From assembly GCA_959347315.1 (NCBI GenBank), contig OY365815.1:19071739-19135738 (forward strand): 64,000 nt of DNA. The letters run 5' to 3'. The translations under genes were made by a program, and so were the position numbers. Shown here piece by piece: positions 27,001 through 39,700 of this stretch. Within the stretch, counting starts at the first letter, position 1, and every line of letters starts with the position of its first letter. The notes beneath the pieces were generated by a model that saw only the letters and a program-made list of their open reading frames with translations, was not told the DNA's origin and made no database searches. The stretch comes from Bimastos eiseni (taxonomy: Eukaryota; Annelida; Clitellata; Crassiclitellata; Lumbricidae).

Positions 27001-30000
27001 TAACTTAAAGAAAAACTGCTTTTTGTGTTAACTTCAATGTTTTGTTTCAAATGGGATGTTAACTGAGATCCTTTTACACGCTTTCATCTTGAATTTGCAT
27101 TCAAGTGTGTCATATTATAGTGCAATTATAGGAAAGGTTATTTAGTTGTTGAATTACAGTTTTTGTAATTGTAATAATAGATTCCAAATTTCTGAAGCAC
27201 TACTCTGAATTTAAGTGCGCCAGCTTTAAACTTAGTCAGTATGGAGCTGAGGGCATTTCATGGTCTCTCGTGCCACTTGGTTTCCGCTCATCCATCCATT
27301 GATGTGAAATCAGTAAATGAGTAACTAGGAAAGCGAGGAGTCTTAAAATTGTCCTGTAGAATTGTTGTGTTCATATTGGTCGTGCTGGCATTGGAAGCGC
27401 CTTTGAATGGTCACCTTGAATAGGCATTGTACATAAATTCTCATAATTAACGAACTGGAGTTTCAGTAGAGGTATGTTTGCAATAGTGTTACCTTCAGCT
27501 GTTCATTGTTTATTGTTTACTTTTTTGTTCATCATAGTTATGTATAATAAATTAATGATAACTTTACATAGGTTATTTATCTTCATTAACATTCCAAAAG
27601 CTCCGTTATGGTTGCAAGTTTCAACAATCTGGAAAGTTGAACTTGATTTTAAAAACTTGGTCAGGTATGGTGCCAGGTTGAGATCCAAATGGCAGACCAA
27701 TGGATTTAATACAAATTCAAGATGAAGGAAGGATAGTTTCTTGCAGCAGAGTTATCACTGATTTTGTTGAGAATGTACCTTCTAAACATGTCTCATCTTA
27801 CATGAGAGGGGAGGAAATTATCATACTGAGGGCCCTGGTGAAGTTTTGAAAGCGAGGCATTGCTCTTAATGTGAAAATTACAAGATGCATGTATAGGAAT
27901 GCATTCTTAAATCTCATAAGTTAAGAAAACTATCAATGTGCACATCACAAAGTTAAGATGAGCTGTGTTGAGGAACTGGCAAATGTAGCTGGAATTGTAA
28001 TGGCAGAAATCCCTCTGAAGTCTTTACAATACTATCGCGTACCTGCGTAGAGCCTTAGCTATTTCTCAGTTTGTCTACTCTAATAAACAGCTTAGTCTCC
28101 TCTTTGTAGGTTGTGGTTTGTGTGTAACCTGCTGTGATAATTTCTAGTCTTACTGTTAATTTTTGTGTTTGAATAGATATTTTCGAGATATGGTCAAGTG
28201 TTGAAAATTATAACCTTCACAAAAAACAGTGAGTTCTTTGTTTAGTTTTGCTCTAATCATCTTTGTCATGTTACTGATCTGAGATGTTTTAGTTGTAGAA
28301 CTTTTATTCAGTACTTGCTATACCTGGAGAACTTCCTATGAGGACACATATTTATGTAGATGTTCTGGTAGTTGACAATGCATCAGTGGTCATCAGTGGT
28401 TTATGTAGCATGAATTGCATTATTGCACCTTTGCCAACCTAAGAATTCTGATACACAGAAGCAGAACTACTTCTTTAGTCAGGATTATAGTACCAGCAAC
28501 TTCAGTGATTAATGTATTGAATTGTGTCTTACTTAACAGCAGATGTGATAATCAGTTGTTTACAACTGCTTTATTATTAGTTGGAATTTGGATTTTGCAA
28601 CTAGCCATGTGCTATTAGACCATTAGCCACTTTATGGTAAATCACCAATACTGAACAGAGTGTTTATGTCTGCTCATTATAGTCATTCGTCATTAAGTAA
28701 ATAACTAATTTGAGAGATGATTTGCGTTGATCATAATCATACCTGTTCTGAATGATAAATGATGTTAGGTGGAATAAAAATTAAATGCTTGCCATGAATG
28801 CAAGGTATGTATAATTGTATATATGAGCATTTCTGTAATAGACCCTACAGAAGAGTTCCTTTCTAGTCGGAATGAAGTTTATATTCTGTGAGACTGACTT
28901 GTTCAAATAGTCAGTGGATGCTTTTCATAGATGCAGAAGGTCTGTGCTAGAAGTCCCTATAGTAGACACGTAGAGACTGAATAACAAACTTTTGTTTATT
29001 GAGTCCGTGAATTACTGTCTAAAGGGAGCAAGCATTAGTTTCAATAGATAGGATAAATTGCTTGCTAACATGAAATTTTTTGCTGTAACTTAAATCACTG
29101 AATGAATATCTGGCGATATTGGCTTATCATAATAGAAATTTCATATTCGGCAGTCAGCAAGTTTAAACAGAGATTGTCTGCAGGTATTTCTTTGTCAAAT
29201 GCTGCTAGGGACTTGACAGAATGCCTGTGTTAAGCTCCACTGGTCTGTGATATTCATTGTGAGCCCAGTTCATGCCATGAGGTCAGCATGTCAACGGATG
29301 TCGATGTCTAACGCAGACTGAAATGTGCGCCAATCACGCTTGTTTGCCGGTCGATTAGGAACCACTGGCTGTCTACTGGATCCCTTCCCCTCTCATGATC
29401 ATTTCCTTTTGCACAGGACTTAGGGTGTTGAAAATGCTGTGGAGCATGAACTTCATGCAAAAGACTCATTTTGGACATGTGTTAGTTTGCTAATTTGTGA
29501 CTAATGATTTCTGTGGTGGCTGCTGCTGCTCTCTTCATTGGTATCAAGATGATGTATAAGCAGTCACAGTCGAGGAGGCATCCCCGATCTGGTTCTTAAT
29601 TAATTAAGGAGGTAATGATGATAAATGCAGCTTTAATTATATTTGATGTGATTTCCGTGCCTGAATGTGTGTTCACTGTTGAGAAACGGAAAGTGAAGCC
29701 AACCTAGTTCAGACTTGACTTACATGCTTTAGGAAATGTTGATTGATTTTTTAACGACACCGTTCCATATCATCAAAGATGATTTAGTGTTACCCTCCTA
29801 CTTTCTCCAGGCTTGGGACTGGCACTGTCAAAGTTCCAACAGTAGAACTGCCGTGATATTCTGGCCACTTATAAGCTAGGACTATAATGTATCAGACACA
29901 TTCTGTTGCTTTTGAGAAGTTGTTAGAAAGTGAGATTCAATTATCTACACACATATTAGATACATACTTACAGATATAGTACATATACTTATTGCACATA

Positions 30001-33000
30001 TTTTGCTTTTGTTGTCAACTGTTAAGAGTAATGTTGGTTTGGGATTGCTATATGTGATCATTTTTCATGAAACCAGTCGGAAGTCGCATTTTATTAAATG
30101 TCTCATTTTGGTCTTTTAGTGGGAAAATTCATTTTTCATCACTTTTGACATTTTTGCACTAATGATTAAACAAATCATTAATAAACATATATTGTTAATT
30201 GCTTTTGCTATAAAATAACACTAAATATTTTTAATAAATATTTATTGGAATCCACGCTAATTTCAAATTAAAAGTTCTATATTTTTATTAAATTTATGAT
30301 GATTTCCTGGGTCTGTTACGTCATTTTCCCATGCTTGCACCCCTACAATAATGGTATCGCCTGCAAGCTCAACATCTCCTCTAGCCGTCTTGTGTATCCG
30401 AAATGGACTAGCTTTTAATTTACACCAATCATAGCTTGAGTAAGAGGTCATATGGAAAGAAATACCATGCAACGGAAAATGATCAAAGAATCCCACGAAC
30501 TTTGGAAGCGATTTTCTCAAAAGAGAATGCGAACATAGTACGATTTTAAATTGACATAACTTTTCTCAGGTTTAAGATATAAGTGAAACAGAAGCAGTTC
30601 TGGAAAGGTAATAAGAAGCTCTATAATGTTACATCAAAAACCCATTTTTCACATTTGGAAATATGTGACTGATTTCGTGCTGAACCGTCATGTATAAGCT
30701 CACAGCAATGTGACTGTACTGTAATCAGGATTTTAACTAAATGCATTCACACGAACTTAGCTCAGAGTTATGACTTCCAACATAAAACTAAGTTATCCTA
30801 GGCTGAATGCTTAGGGCTACGTACAATCCCAGATCGTTGCACTATCTTATCAGTTGCTTACCATTTTCCTATTCAGTCATATTTCTATTAGTTGGTTCAG
30901 CCAGATCCGAGATTTATTTAAAACTCAGGTTAAGTTTATCATAATTATGATTATTATGAATGTATATTATTCTTCAGAGTTCTCTTTCTAAGAAAATTGT
31001 TTAGCTGAAACTCGGGACAAAGAAGCAACCGGTCAACTCCAACACAGTCTTCAAGGGTGTTGGCATGACCATGCCTGAAGCATGAGGTCCATTGGGAATT
31101 GGGTCAACCATTCTGTCAACAGATCCTTGCATGTTTAGACTTACTTAGTGTCTCTGGATTGAACAGGCGCTTTGAGTGGTTTCATATTTGATTGATGTGG
31201 CCTGTTTACTGTGATAGTATTGCCTACATTGTCATTCAAAACAAAACCGTTCCACAATTTGCTTGGGAAACTAAACTGGTTGATGGGTTTGTCAGTCTGC
31301 TGGAATCGAAACACAGTGGAAAAACTGGAGCTAATTTCTGGAATGAACTATGGCGTCCATCTCAACTGCAGTCATTACACTCAGTCTAGCACTTTGACCA
31401 ACTCTCCCATTTGATATTCATCATGGACTGCTGTCTGCTTGAGGTGCAAGTTGATTTCCTCGAAGCAGCAGTTTGTTCTTAAACCTTTTCTGGTATTGGG
31501 TATGAGAAACTTAATTTGATTTATGCTGCTCTTGTCTTTTCTTGTGGCTTGAATAATTCATTCTGACGCCTCAAACTTTTACCAATTATCAAAGATGTGC
31601 CAAAATTGACAAATTTGGTGACCCATGACAAAGCTATTTTGTCGCGTCTGTTTCTGCTGTTATGTCCTGTATGCTGAAGGTGTCGTAATCCATGGCCCTG
31701 TGGTGCTGTTTGTTCACTATACTCACTCCTGACGTCAACAACTCTTTCCCGAGTAAATCGTTCACACCGCGATGAATGCAAAATGCTCCATCTTTGTTTT
31801 GTGCATTAGTCTCATGGTATGATTAAGACACAGATGGAAGGTTTCATAAAAAGAGAACGTTATGCACAAAAGGCATTCTGCGACGACATTCATTTGACGG
31901 GCGATATGATGAAGACAGTTGTCACTGACTATATGTGTTCAGCAGCTAAGTGGTTGAGCTTCAGTTCTATAACATAGAATGTGTCAGTTGAAACCTGCAA
32001 AAACAAAGCCTGTGTTGTGAATTCCACAAAACCAGTGATGCTAGTTGCTGAGCCCAGCATGTTGATACTTGACATTATAGATGGATTTGTATTGAAATAT
32101 AATAAATATTCGTTTATTGATATACGAATATTTATTATATTTCAATACAAATCCATCTATAATGTCGAGTATCAATATAAATCTATCATTCCATGAAAGA
32201 AGTTGAAGGACATTTCATTGTTGGAAAAGTTGTTGGAAAAGTTGATGTCTAGTTTCTAGTTTTAGTGTTAAAAAATCAATACTGCAACAGGGCAACTCAA
32301 AGCTGTTTCAAGTATTTGATGACGGATCACCTAAAGTCAGGCTGTCGCTTGAGCCATGAGCTATTGACCATATACAAGACATTGACAGTTTCATAATGTT
32401 TCAATAGTATTAAATAGTAGACTTGGCTTTTTTTAACATGGATATATTATACAGAAATGAATATGCTCTGAGGATATTAAGTCATTTGCAACTGGATTGC
32501 ATTGTCAGAATTTAAGCCATGGACAAATCCTGTAGTACCCTTCGACCAATAACCGCTGCTTTTCCGTACACAATGAGCTTTATTTACGATTCCATCATTG
32601 CAAGCCTTTGCTGTTTTGTTTCACTGTTCACTAATCAAATCAGTATTCTGGCATAGGCTACTAGACAGTTGCTGAGCATTGTGTGGTTTGATTTTTGTTG
32701 TTGTCAGAAGCACTTTGAAGTAATTGCTTGAATCGGCCTTTCATCAATGTCCAATTACTTAGAGCTTTTGCTTACACAGATGGATTGTTGTGTTTGTTGA
32801 ACCATTGTGGATGCCTTTATGTGCAGCAGTATTGGACTATATCCTGCAGATATAAAGCCAGATTAGTTGTCTACGTGAATATTAATCAAGTGATTTTTGT
32901 TTCTTTTCTAGATACATTCCAGGCGCTTATTCAGTATTCCAGTCCAGCTGCAGCTCATACGGCTAAAACGGTCAGTTTCTGTAGGATTTTCGTTCAATTC

Positions 33001-36000
33001 TTAGACTCATTTGACCTGCAAACAGAGGAAAGGCCAAAATAGCTTTCATGGCTTGAATCTCACTGACTGTTGACATTATTTTGTTCAGGGTAGATTGTCG
33101 GTTGTTTTCCAGAAGTCATGTCCAAATGTCTTACATCACCTTTGCCTGGCCTAAATGCAATGGCAAAATGCTTTTTAACTATTTTCTTTGGTTATTAAAT
33201 GTGTGATATAAAACAGCACGTATTTGTGTGTGTGTGTGTGTGTGTGTAATCTGACTCCGTTGGTTATTGTTCACTGGAAACCAGTTACCTGGGTCTGATA
33301 TAATATGGTCTATTTTAATGAGCATTCATTAACTACATTTGAAAACAACCTTTCAATGTGATTGCTCTCAATTAATGTTTATCTCATGAATAATTTTTAT
33401 TTGACAGAAATACTTATATATGTGAAAATAAACAATTAACTAAATGAGTCAAACAATTTTAAAGCACTATCCGCCTTTGGGTATACATCCGGATTTGTTC
33501 ATCTTCTGACATTTATTGATAGTTTGATTTTGTGTGTCCAGAAAACCAACATTTATTAATTTCGAACAAAATGCTGGTGAGGCTCAAATTCAGATAGAAA
33601 CAAAAACAATTTTTTTGATTGGGAACAAAATATTTATAAGAATTTGCGATACACTAAGTCAAAATTGAATCACCATACAATAATCAAGTTTGCAGGTATC
33701 CTGCATTTTTATAATCATGAATTAAGAGGTGTTGATCCGATGAGGCTGTTTTGACAAGAACAGTGTCTTAGAAGACTGAATAAATCATTAATGCATTTCC
33801 CCTTCAGGATATATATTGAAATGCTGCTGCAATGGTATTCTACGGCTGAAGTTAGATTACAACGGCAGCAGGTGTTATGGCAGGTTGTTTACTACCAACA
33901 AGTCACTTCTTCTTCTTCTTTGGTTAAAATATTCTCATAAAACAACCACGCATGTTGCTGCCGATGGGAAAATCAGGAAGCGCTATGGACTCAGTACCCA
34001 GCTGTTGTTTGACTGGGTACTGTGCTAGACTAGCTCATATAATTATTCATTTGTTGTTTCATAACAACAGCGATGAGATAGACATGATCCTGTTGGAGCC
34101 GAAAGGTTACTTTAAGACTCTCGGACTTGTATATTCTCAAGTTACTCTTTGCAGTGGCTTTTTAAGATTCTTCATGAGAGGTAAAAAATATTTCTTCAGA
34201 ACAAATGTAGGTTAGCAAAAAGTCTTTCAGATTGAATTAAAATTAAATACTGCAAGAGGCATAATCCTGTAAAAGCAAAACGTTAGATTTAAAGAGACTA
34301 GTCATGAAATTAGTAAAGTGATAAGTTTTGGATATATTGTTTGTATAGCCTGTGTATAACTAATTATTAACACACATATACATACACTATTCAGTATGCA
34401 CATGCTCTAAAATTGGTATTGATTAACAAAATTATTCGATTAATCTCCAAAATATGACTTCCATTAATCATGTTATTTCAATTAATTTCTTATCTGTTAT
34501 GTAAAGCATGAAATAATAAAAAAAAAATGTAGTCATTGAGTCATTGTTTGAACCATGGAAGGCAAATTGGTTTTTGCAATAAAGGCAGTAAATTTGGTGA
34601 TGTCGTAATGGATGTGGTAATTATGAAGTGTTGTACCTTTTTAAGTACCAGAACAGTTTGTTACTTCAATTTTTCTCTCTGTCTTGTTGATTTTTCATTG
34701 GCAGGACATTTTTTATGCGTGTGAACGATGCTAACTTGAGTTATCTGGTCCTTGATTTATGAGGACTCGTTTTCTTTTACTGCAATGTCGACACTTTTGT
34801 GTTTGTATCGATTTTGGCTTGTCCACCCCTGAAGCAAGGCACACCGATGCATGACCAGCATAGTTTTCTGGGAATATTTTGTAGTCCCTCAATGGCCAGA
34901 ACATATACCAAGGCTGCTGTACGATGAGAATTGACTACTCGAAGCTGCAGAGCCTCAATGTTAGATACAACAATAGCAAAAGTCGTGACTATACAGACAT
35001 GACACTTCCTTCAGGTGACATGACGCCAGTGACGTTCAGCCCAGGTACTGCTGCTGCAGCCTTGGCCTACAGTCCAGGTATCCATTTTATGCATCTGAAG
35101 GCATATCTCCAGCCATTTGCTAATTTTTATTTAAAAGCAAAATATAATTGTTCTTCTCGTTTGAGGTCCTGATTTTATTGACAGTTGTTGACTTCAAGTC
35201 TGATTGGTACTTCAGCTTTCAGGTTAAGTTGTTAACTGTCCACTAATTTGCTAATGTATCTCTTATATTGTGTGTTGTTTTTTGAATGTTATGTGATGTG
35301 TGTGTGGGTAGTTGACTGCCTGTGAAAGCTATTTATGTTCCTCTGTAAACATGTGATATTGAATTTCATGAACTTTTCAGGAGTTGCAAACTGCTGTATT
35401 TGAGAAACCAGCCTGTTTATGTAAGCCATGAGAATTTGTTCATCATGGCACGATTATGATTATTTCAGTACTTGGCTTTTCTACACTTGTTTACATCCTA
35501 TCGTGGGTGTTAGAACTTGATGACTTGACACATTTTAAAAATATTTAACTTGCTATAAATGTTTCACATCAGCTTAAAAAAATTAAGTTGAAGAATTATT
35601 GTATGTTTGAAGGAAATATGATAGCGTCATCTTTTACACCGACCGTAATTCCAGGCATTGGTCCAGCGCTTGCTTACTGTACCACCGCTCCAGGAAATGG
35701 TAAGCAACTGATCAGATGAGCTCATTTATAGTCATCATAAGTAATCGAATCATTGAATATGTATGTTTAGAATGCTGTATGTAGGCTGTCTTATTTAAGA
35801 CATTTCTTCTATGCATCAGGTCCACATTGTTATTATTTTGAGGCATTTTACCCTTCAACGACGATCGGCATTGGTTCCCAGTGACTTTAGTTCACACTCG
35901 TTTTTCAGCAGTTAAACCAGTTTTGCTGGTTTTTATTCAAGCTATAGTCCTGTGACATCGTCATATTTTGCAGAAGAAGTATTATTAAAACAGTCAAATA

Positions 36001-36713
36001 TTTCTACTTTATGTTGCTGATTTTATGAGATGTCATCACAATTTAAGCAATGCCAGCTTAAACAGGTTTTAAGTTTCTTTTAAGACATTATGCGGATGAC
36101 CACTCGATATGTACATAAAATAGCTATATATGTATGAGACACCTGATGGACGAGACACCTGATGGATTGAAGAATTTTCCTGTGGAATCTAAACATATAA
36201 CAGTGACTATATCAGTTGTAAATATCTTGTTACATGGTGGAAGGAGTTATCCATTTTAGAATTCAACCTCTGAATACTTCGTAAAGAGCATAGAGCATTG
36301 TAGAGGAATGGTTTTAGGATGCTATATTAACAAAATTAATGTTGATGTTCTTTATTACTTGCAGCTCAAGGCCTTGGAATTGTCCAAGGTAGGTGCTAAA
36401 TTTTATGCCACTATGTCAAAGGATGATACATTTTCATTTTGCATTTTTGAAATCAACAATTTGCTCTCTATTATGTAACCAACTGGGAAAGATTTCCTAT
36501 TTTAGTGGATTGCAGATGTCATGGTTGTCTATTCTGTCTTAACTTTCTAACAGGTTTGAAAATTCTTTCATGATTTGTGTTGTTGATAAGTCAATGATCT
36601 TTTGACTGAGTCATTGGTCATTTCACTCAATGCTAAAATTCCTACAGAATTTGGTTACTTTAAATATATGTATATATATAACTAATTTCTGTAGGAATTT
36701 TAGCATTGAGTGA

Positions 36714-36748
<35 letters not shown>

Positions 36749-39700
36749 GTAACGTTCAGTGTGTGCTTAGCAAGCGGGTTTGACCCTCGTCCGGGGAGTC
36801 GGGGAGTCGCTGTGTAGGGACCTTGAGCAAGTCCTTCGCGCACAATTGTTCTGCAGTACAGCTGCAATTGAGCCGTTGAGGCGTGTGTATGCACCTCTGA
36901 GTAAAAAATGTTGGAAGAAGGATTGTATCAAATTTTAGTAATAATAATATATATATATATGTATGTATATACATATATATGTTGAACCGTTTGTTGAACC
37001 ATTCAAGAGGGCAAACCGCATCCAGGTACAAGTGGATAAAGAAAGAGCTTTGATGTCTGTGTCAGTGTTGAACAAGCGCGAACAGACACAAGCGTAAGAC
37101 TTGAGCAGAAAGTCAACACAGATTCAAAAACGTCATGTAATTATTGTAGCATTATGTAGCACCTTCTCAATGCCTTGTAATGAGCTCACAGCAGTGTTCT
37201 CATTCATGTGTGGTTCTGTTTCTGAATGTGCTTAGGTGCATTGCCTTTCGGTTCGTGCATTGTGCCAGCCACAACGCTAGCAGGAATTCGATTGCCGTGG
37301 CAGACACAGGCAAATTCGGTCCTTCTTGTTACCAACTTGAGTGAAGAGGTCTGTAGTGCTGTTAATTGCTTGTTCTGTAGTTGGTCTTCATCTAGGTCTA
37401 TTAGTAACATGTGTTCTAGCTGCTAAAGTATGTTCTGCCTTTTGTTTTGCATCTTTCGGTCTGACTAGGCTCTGGCTACATGCTCTGTCCCTCGGAATGG
37501 TTGATTCCTTAAGGCTTTCATCATAATTAGCAGCTTTCTGATTGTCTCTCTAATTTTTAACAATTATTCGCAAGGGTGCTTTCATCAGACTTTGTGGCCT
37601 TGTGATAGGCGCCGTGACATGAGTCATGCTGCAGATAATGATGGCGATTGCTTGGAGTGATATGGAGTTTGTGTACCTACTGCGAAATGGTTTTGCTATA
37701 AGGAAATAGTCTTATTTCCTGTGCTGGAAAATGCCTGTACTGCATGAGATCTCGAGCAACAATATGAACCATTTCAGCAACTCTTCCCTATTTCCTGATA
37801 TTTTCATCCTGTCTCTTGTATTAATGATTAGCATGCCGGCTCGAATGGCAGTTACTTTTGGAATTTCTTGATTTTTCTGAAGCTAGTTGAAAATTATATA
37901 TGTTGAGCAAATTATATTCCTTGAAGGCATAAGTGGTTCTAATGTACTTGAAAGTACATAAACAATCACTGACAATATGAGTCATTCCGTTGTCACAGTT
38001 GAACTTGTAGCCACCAGTAATTTCAACAAGACTCATAATAGGTAGATATAGCAGCTGTATGCTCAGCACAAACCTTTCGTAATTGTGGTATTACTATTTC
38101 ACAATCGCTTCACCTCTCGAACTGTTTCTATCAGTTACCAATGAGAGTGCCTAGATAGTAACCCGTGAGAGTACCTGGGTAGAACTTGTATTTAGGACTG
38201 TGGAAGTAAGCGACTAATTAATAAATTAATCATTCAGTAATTTTATCGATTCAATTTATTTTTAATGATTAATCGAACATTACTTGTTATAATTCTATAA
38301 GGCGCCCTGGTATTATTGCCCCTTGTAATTTGAAGGAAGACATTTGAACTGAGAAATGTAAACATGACTAACAATGTGAACAATTAATTACTAAGTAATT
38401 ACTAACTAGTGACTAACTTAAATGATGAATAATGTTAATTTTGTATTTGTCATTACTTATTGGGGAATAATACCTTAATTAAAGGCAACAGAGTTACAGA
38501 TTATTTTATTTTAAATTCTTAAATAGCTAAATTGTGACAAATTTTTTTAACAGTCCTACTTATATTAGTGTTAATGTTAATTATAAAAAGTATAAAATTA
38601 GGAACTGTTTAATGTACTTTATTTTTAGTTGCTGTTGGTTTAATTGTCTTCATTAGAATCATTTTAATCACTAATACATGTATAAGATGTAAATGAGCTT
38701 TGTGAGACGCTTTGATCTTATATGCTACATAATTGCTAACAATTTGATACTGAACTGATAGATTGCAACATGCTTGAACTAACAGCTATTTTAAAAATGT
38801 CAAGAGTTATACATCTGATTTAGTGTAAAATATGATTTGTGTTTGTACTTTGTAGTAATTTCAGTATTTTTGTATTGTTGAGAACAACAACTTATCATCA
38901 TTAATGCATGTATGTTTGCATTTATATTAATGTATGACGATATTTATAATAATTCATCATATACTGTTTTACTGTTTCATAAAAGTTTTGCATTATAGAT
39001 TCATTTCATAACCATGTAATTTTATGATGGTAATCCTTTCGTAAGTTATCTTGTATTTTGTGTTTCACATGTTTGTCCCATCAGATGTAGTTCTATGTAT
39101 TTACTACTCTTTTTTACTGTTTCTGTTTCATTGCTTTCCTTTCCGGTTGAACGCATACTCTGATGTCGTCGTGGCTGTTCCTATGCTGGCTGTTCTGGCT
39201 AAAACTACTACTACTACTGCTGCTGCTCCTGCTGCTGTGTGGGAAACTTGGTGTTTCTTCTACTCTGACCTCCTTTCAACTGTTTCAGAGAGTAACACCA
39301 GACGCTCTCTTTACGCTGTTTGGTATGTTTTGCTTAATTTCTCACTTATTCTATCTCTGCTTTTTAAGAGCTGTTTCCTTGTTAACTGATGTTTCTAGTG
39401 GCATGCATATATATATATATATATATTCGAAGGTGTTGTTCCCTTCTTAAGAGTCTGCAGTTGGTCAAACTGCTGAAGCAGAATATTCATTATCACAGAC
39501 CATCTGGTCATCTGGAACCAGATGTTGAGATGTTGGTGCGTGCTTAGTTCCAGACTTCGTGCAGGCGTGATTTTTAGTGATATCTCTGTTCAGGAGTCCT
39601 CAGGAATTATTTTAAATGTCTGTTTGGGCAGGGCATGATAGAAAGTGAAAATGTAAAAATTGACCGTGTGAGTTGTTACGATGTATTGCCACATAATTAT

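Larger units (their letters stand above)
28229..32911 (+). other. PTBP1: PTBP intron of 4.7 kb
   Basis: Contains dispersed repeat B copy 3 (29,745) and the 114-bp hairpin (32,062-32,175). No exon is needed, since a single Asn codon spans the intron. Confidence 0.85.

Noticed and set aside
33816..34028. Open frame after CCTTCAG as an extra PTBP exon
   Set aside because: The flanking exons join in phase 0 with contiguous RRM2 residues, leaving no room for it.
39051..39450. Two overlapping open frames of 95-112 codons
   Set aside because: They are readings of the pyrimidine-rich flank plus the 34-nt PTBP exon; only 39,289-39,322 is homologous.
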